The position numbers were made by a program, and so were the translations under genes. This document shows, one piece after another, positions 63,170 through 64,000 of a DNA stretch of 64,000 bases. Source of the stretch: Micromonospora sp. DSM 45708 (GTDB taxonomy: Bacteria > Actinomycetota > Actinomycetes > Mycobacteriales > Micromonosporaceae); assembly GCF_039566955.1 (NCBI RefSeq), contig NZ_CP154796.1, positions 6,634,001-6,698,000 of the forward strand. Reading direction: 5' to 3'. Every line of letters begins with the position of its first letter. Position 1 is the stretch's first letter. The notes under the pieces are model-generated. The model was not told where the DNA came from. It ran no database searches and saw nothing but the letters and a program-made list of their open reading frames with translations.

Positions 63170-64000
63170 ATGACTGAGCGCTCCGGGCAGGCAGGCGACG
63201 CCACCGAGGGGCCGGTGCCGACCACTCCGGTCTGCTACCGGCATCCCGATCGGGAGACGTACCTCCGGTGCACCCGCTGCGACCGGCCGATCTGCCCCGA
63301 GTGCATGCGCGACGCCTCCGTCGGCCACCAGTGCCCGGAGTGCGTCGCCGAGGGACGCCGCAGCGTGCGGCCGGCGCGTACCGCCTTCGGAGGCGGTGCC
63401 GCCGGCCGCCACGGCACCGTCACCAAGGTCCTGATCGCGCTGAACGTGCTGGTCATGGTGATCTCCATCGCGTCGGCCCGGAGCGGGTCCGCGATCGCCG
63501 GCGGCGGCCTCGGCGGCCTGATGGGCGGTGGGACCCCGCTGACCGAGTGGGGCGCGGTGCTCGGCCTGGCGCGCTTCCCCGACGGCTCGATCGGCGGGGT
63601 GGCCGACGGCCAGTGGTACCGGCTGGTCACCGCCATGTTCCTGCACTACGGCCTGCTGCACCTGCTGCTCAACATGTGGGGGCTCTGGGTGCTCGGCCGG
63701 TCGCTGGAGGCGCTGCTCGGGCCACTGCGTTTCCTGGCGCTCTACCTGCTCGCCGGGCTCGGCGGCAACGTCGCCGCCTACGTCTTCACCGAGCCGAACA
63801 GGTTCACCGCCGGCGCGTCGACCGCCATCTTCGGCCTGTTCGCCGCGATCTTCGTGATCATGCGCCGGCTGGGCCGGGACACCTCGGCGATCGTGCCGAT
63901 CCTGGTGATCAACCTGGTCTTCACGTTCACCGTGCCGAGCATCTCGGTCGCCGGTCACCTCGGCGGCCTGGTGGTCGGCGCGGTGACGGCGCTGGTCCTG
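63170..64000 (+). CDS. Rhomboid-family intramembrane protease with N-terminal zinc finger (truncated by window edge)
   Basis: The gene runs off the right edge; 277 codons are visible. Residues 22-60 have Cys and His at spacings of a B-box-like zinc finger (CYRHP, CTRCDRPICPECM, HQCPEC). About six membrane helices follow. Rhomboid landmarks are LLHLLLNMWGL (helix 2 with the oxyanion Asn), GASTAIFG (nucleophilic Ser) and AGHLGG (catalytic His). It cleaves membrane proteins within their helices. The start at 63170 has no ribosome site but a clean -10 box. Confidence 0.88.
   Translation, partial: MTERSGQAGDATEGPVPTTPVCYRHPDRETYLRCTRCDRPICPECMRDASVGHQCPECVAEGRRSVRPARTAFGGGAAGRHGTVTKVLIALNVLVMVISIASARSGSAIAGGGLGGLMGGGTPLTEWGAVLGLARFPDGSIGGVADGQWYRLVTAMFLHYGLLHLLLNMWGLWVLGRSLEALLGPLRFLALYLLAGLGGNVAAYVFTEPNRFTAGASTAIFGLFAAIFVIMRRLGRDTSAIVPILVINLVFTFTVPSISVAGHLGGLVVGAVTALVL

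Noticed and set aside
1..64000. tRNA, rRNA or insertion sequences
   Set aside because: No T-arm/acceptor patterns, rRNA motifs, transposase or terminal inverted repeats with target duplications were seen by eye.

Overview
The window is GC-rich actinobacterial chromosome, most likely Micromonospora or a close relative in the Micromonosporaceae. The evidence is strong G/C third-position bias, many GTG starts, TANNNT -10 boxes six to eight bases before start codons, DUF5926 and AIM24 proteins, three LytR-CpsA-Psr (LCP) proteins in a row, and small GGGGCCCC-cored palindromes between genes. No rRNA, tRNA, insertion sequence, prophage or CRISPR array was seen. pheA, a HExxH metallopeptidase, HAD hydrolases, cyclophilin and a rhomboid protease are origin-proximal genes in better-known actinobacteria. 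Together with a parS-like 16-mer (19787-19802) and a DnaA-box cluster (25418-25489), they suggest the window lies fairly near oriC. oriC itself is not here, because dnaA, dnaN and parAB are absent.

Layout. 1-9.5 kb: two HAD phosphatases, an OsmC peroxidase, a metallopeptidase, AIM24, prephenate dehydratase (pheA), a lipoprotein, and arginine deiminase (arcA) behind an ARG-box-like palindrome. 9-16 kb: a histidine kinase and a small ATPase regulator, glycerophosphodiester phosphodiesterase, rhodanese, and the three LCP glycopolymer-ligase paralogues. 16-25.4 kb: a UDP-glucuronate-decarboxylase-like epimerase, an acetate symporter with its DUF485 partner, a flavin reductase, an ABC-2 exporter, and a second sodium/solute symporter with a small membrane partner. 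25.4-33.7 kb: the DnaA-box cluster, a secreted repeat protein, a LytS/LytTR two-component pair, a polyprenyl-phosphate sugar transferase, an Fpg-like glycosylase and a glycosyltransferase transcribed divergently from it. 33.7-39.2 kb: a GyrI-like protein, a PhyH dioxygenase overlapping an rRNA-methyltransferase-like gene, a three-gene overlapping operon (LicC-like cytidylyltransferase, glycerol-1-phosphate-dehydrogenase-like, CDP-alcohol phosphotransferase), and a Nudix hydrolase.

39.2-58.9 kb is the most distinctive part. It is an extracellular polysaccharide locus in two divergent operons. The minus operon encodes a Wzz/BY-kinase-like protein with a degenerate P-loop, a DUF3048 lipoprotein, a Wzy-like polymerase, a kinase-fold protein, a sulfotransferase, a Wzx-like flippase, a second sulfotransferase and a GH26-like lipoprotein. 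The plus operon encodes an Alg14/Alg13-type split glycosyltransferase, a third sulfotransferase and a GT2 enzyme. A second GH26-like membrane-anchored protein and a CysQ-type PAP phosphatase follow. A consistent inference is that this cell makes, exports and trims a sulfated glycan and recycles the PAP by-product. The initiating sugar transferase and the LCP ligases elsewhere in the window may act in the same pathway.

58.9-64 kb: a class I aminotransferase, a CorA transporter, a basic membrane protein of unknown role, a cyclophilin and the start of a zinc-finger rhomboid protease. Many genes appear to be transcribed from leaderless promoters. Where no canonical start was obvious (first LCP gene, sugar transferase, flavin reductase) this is stated in the entry.
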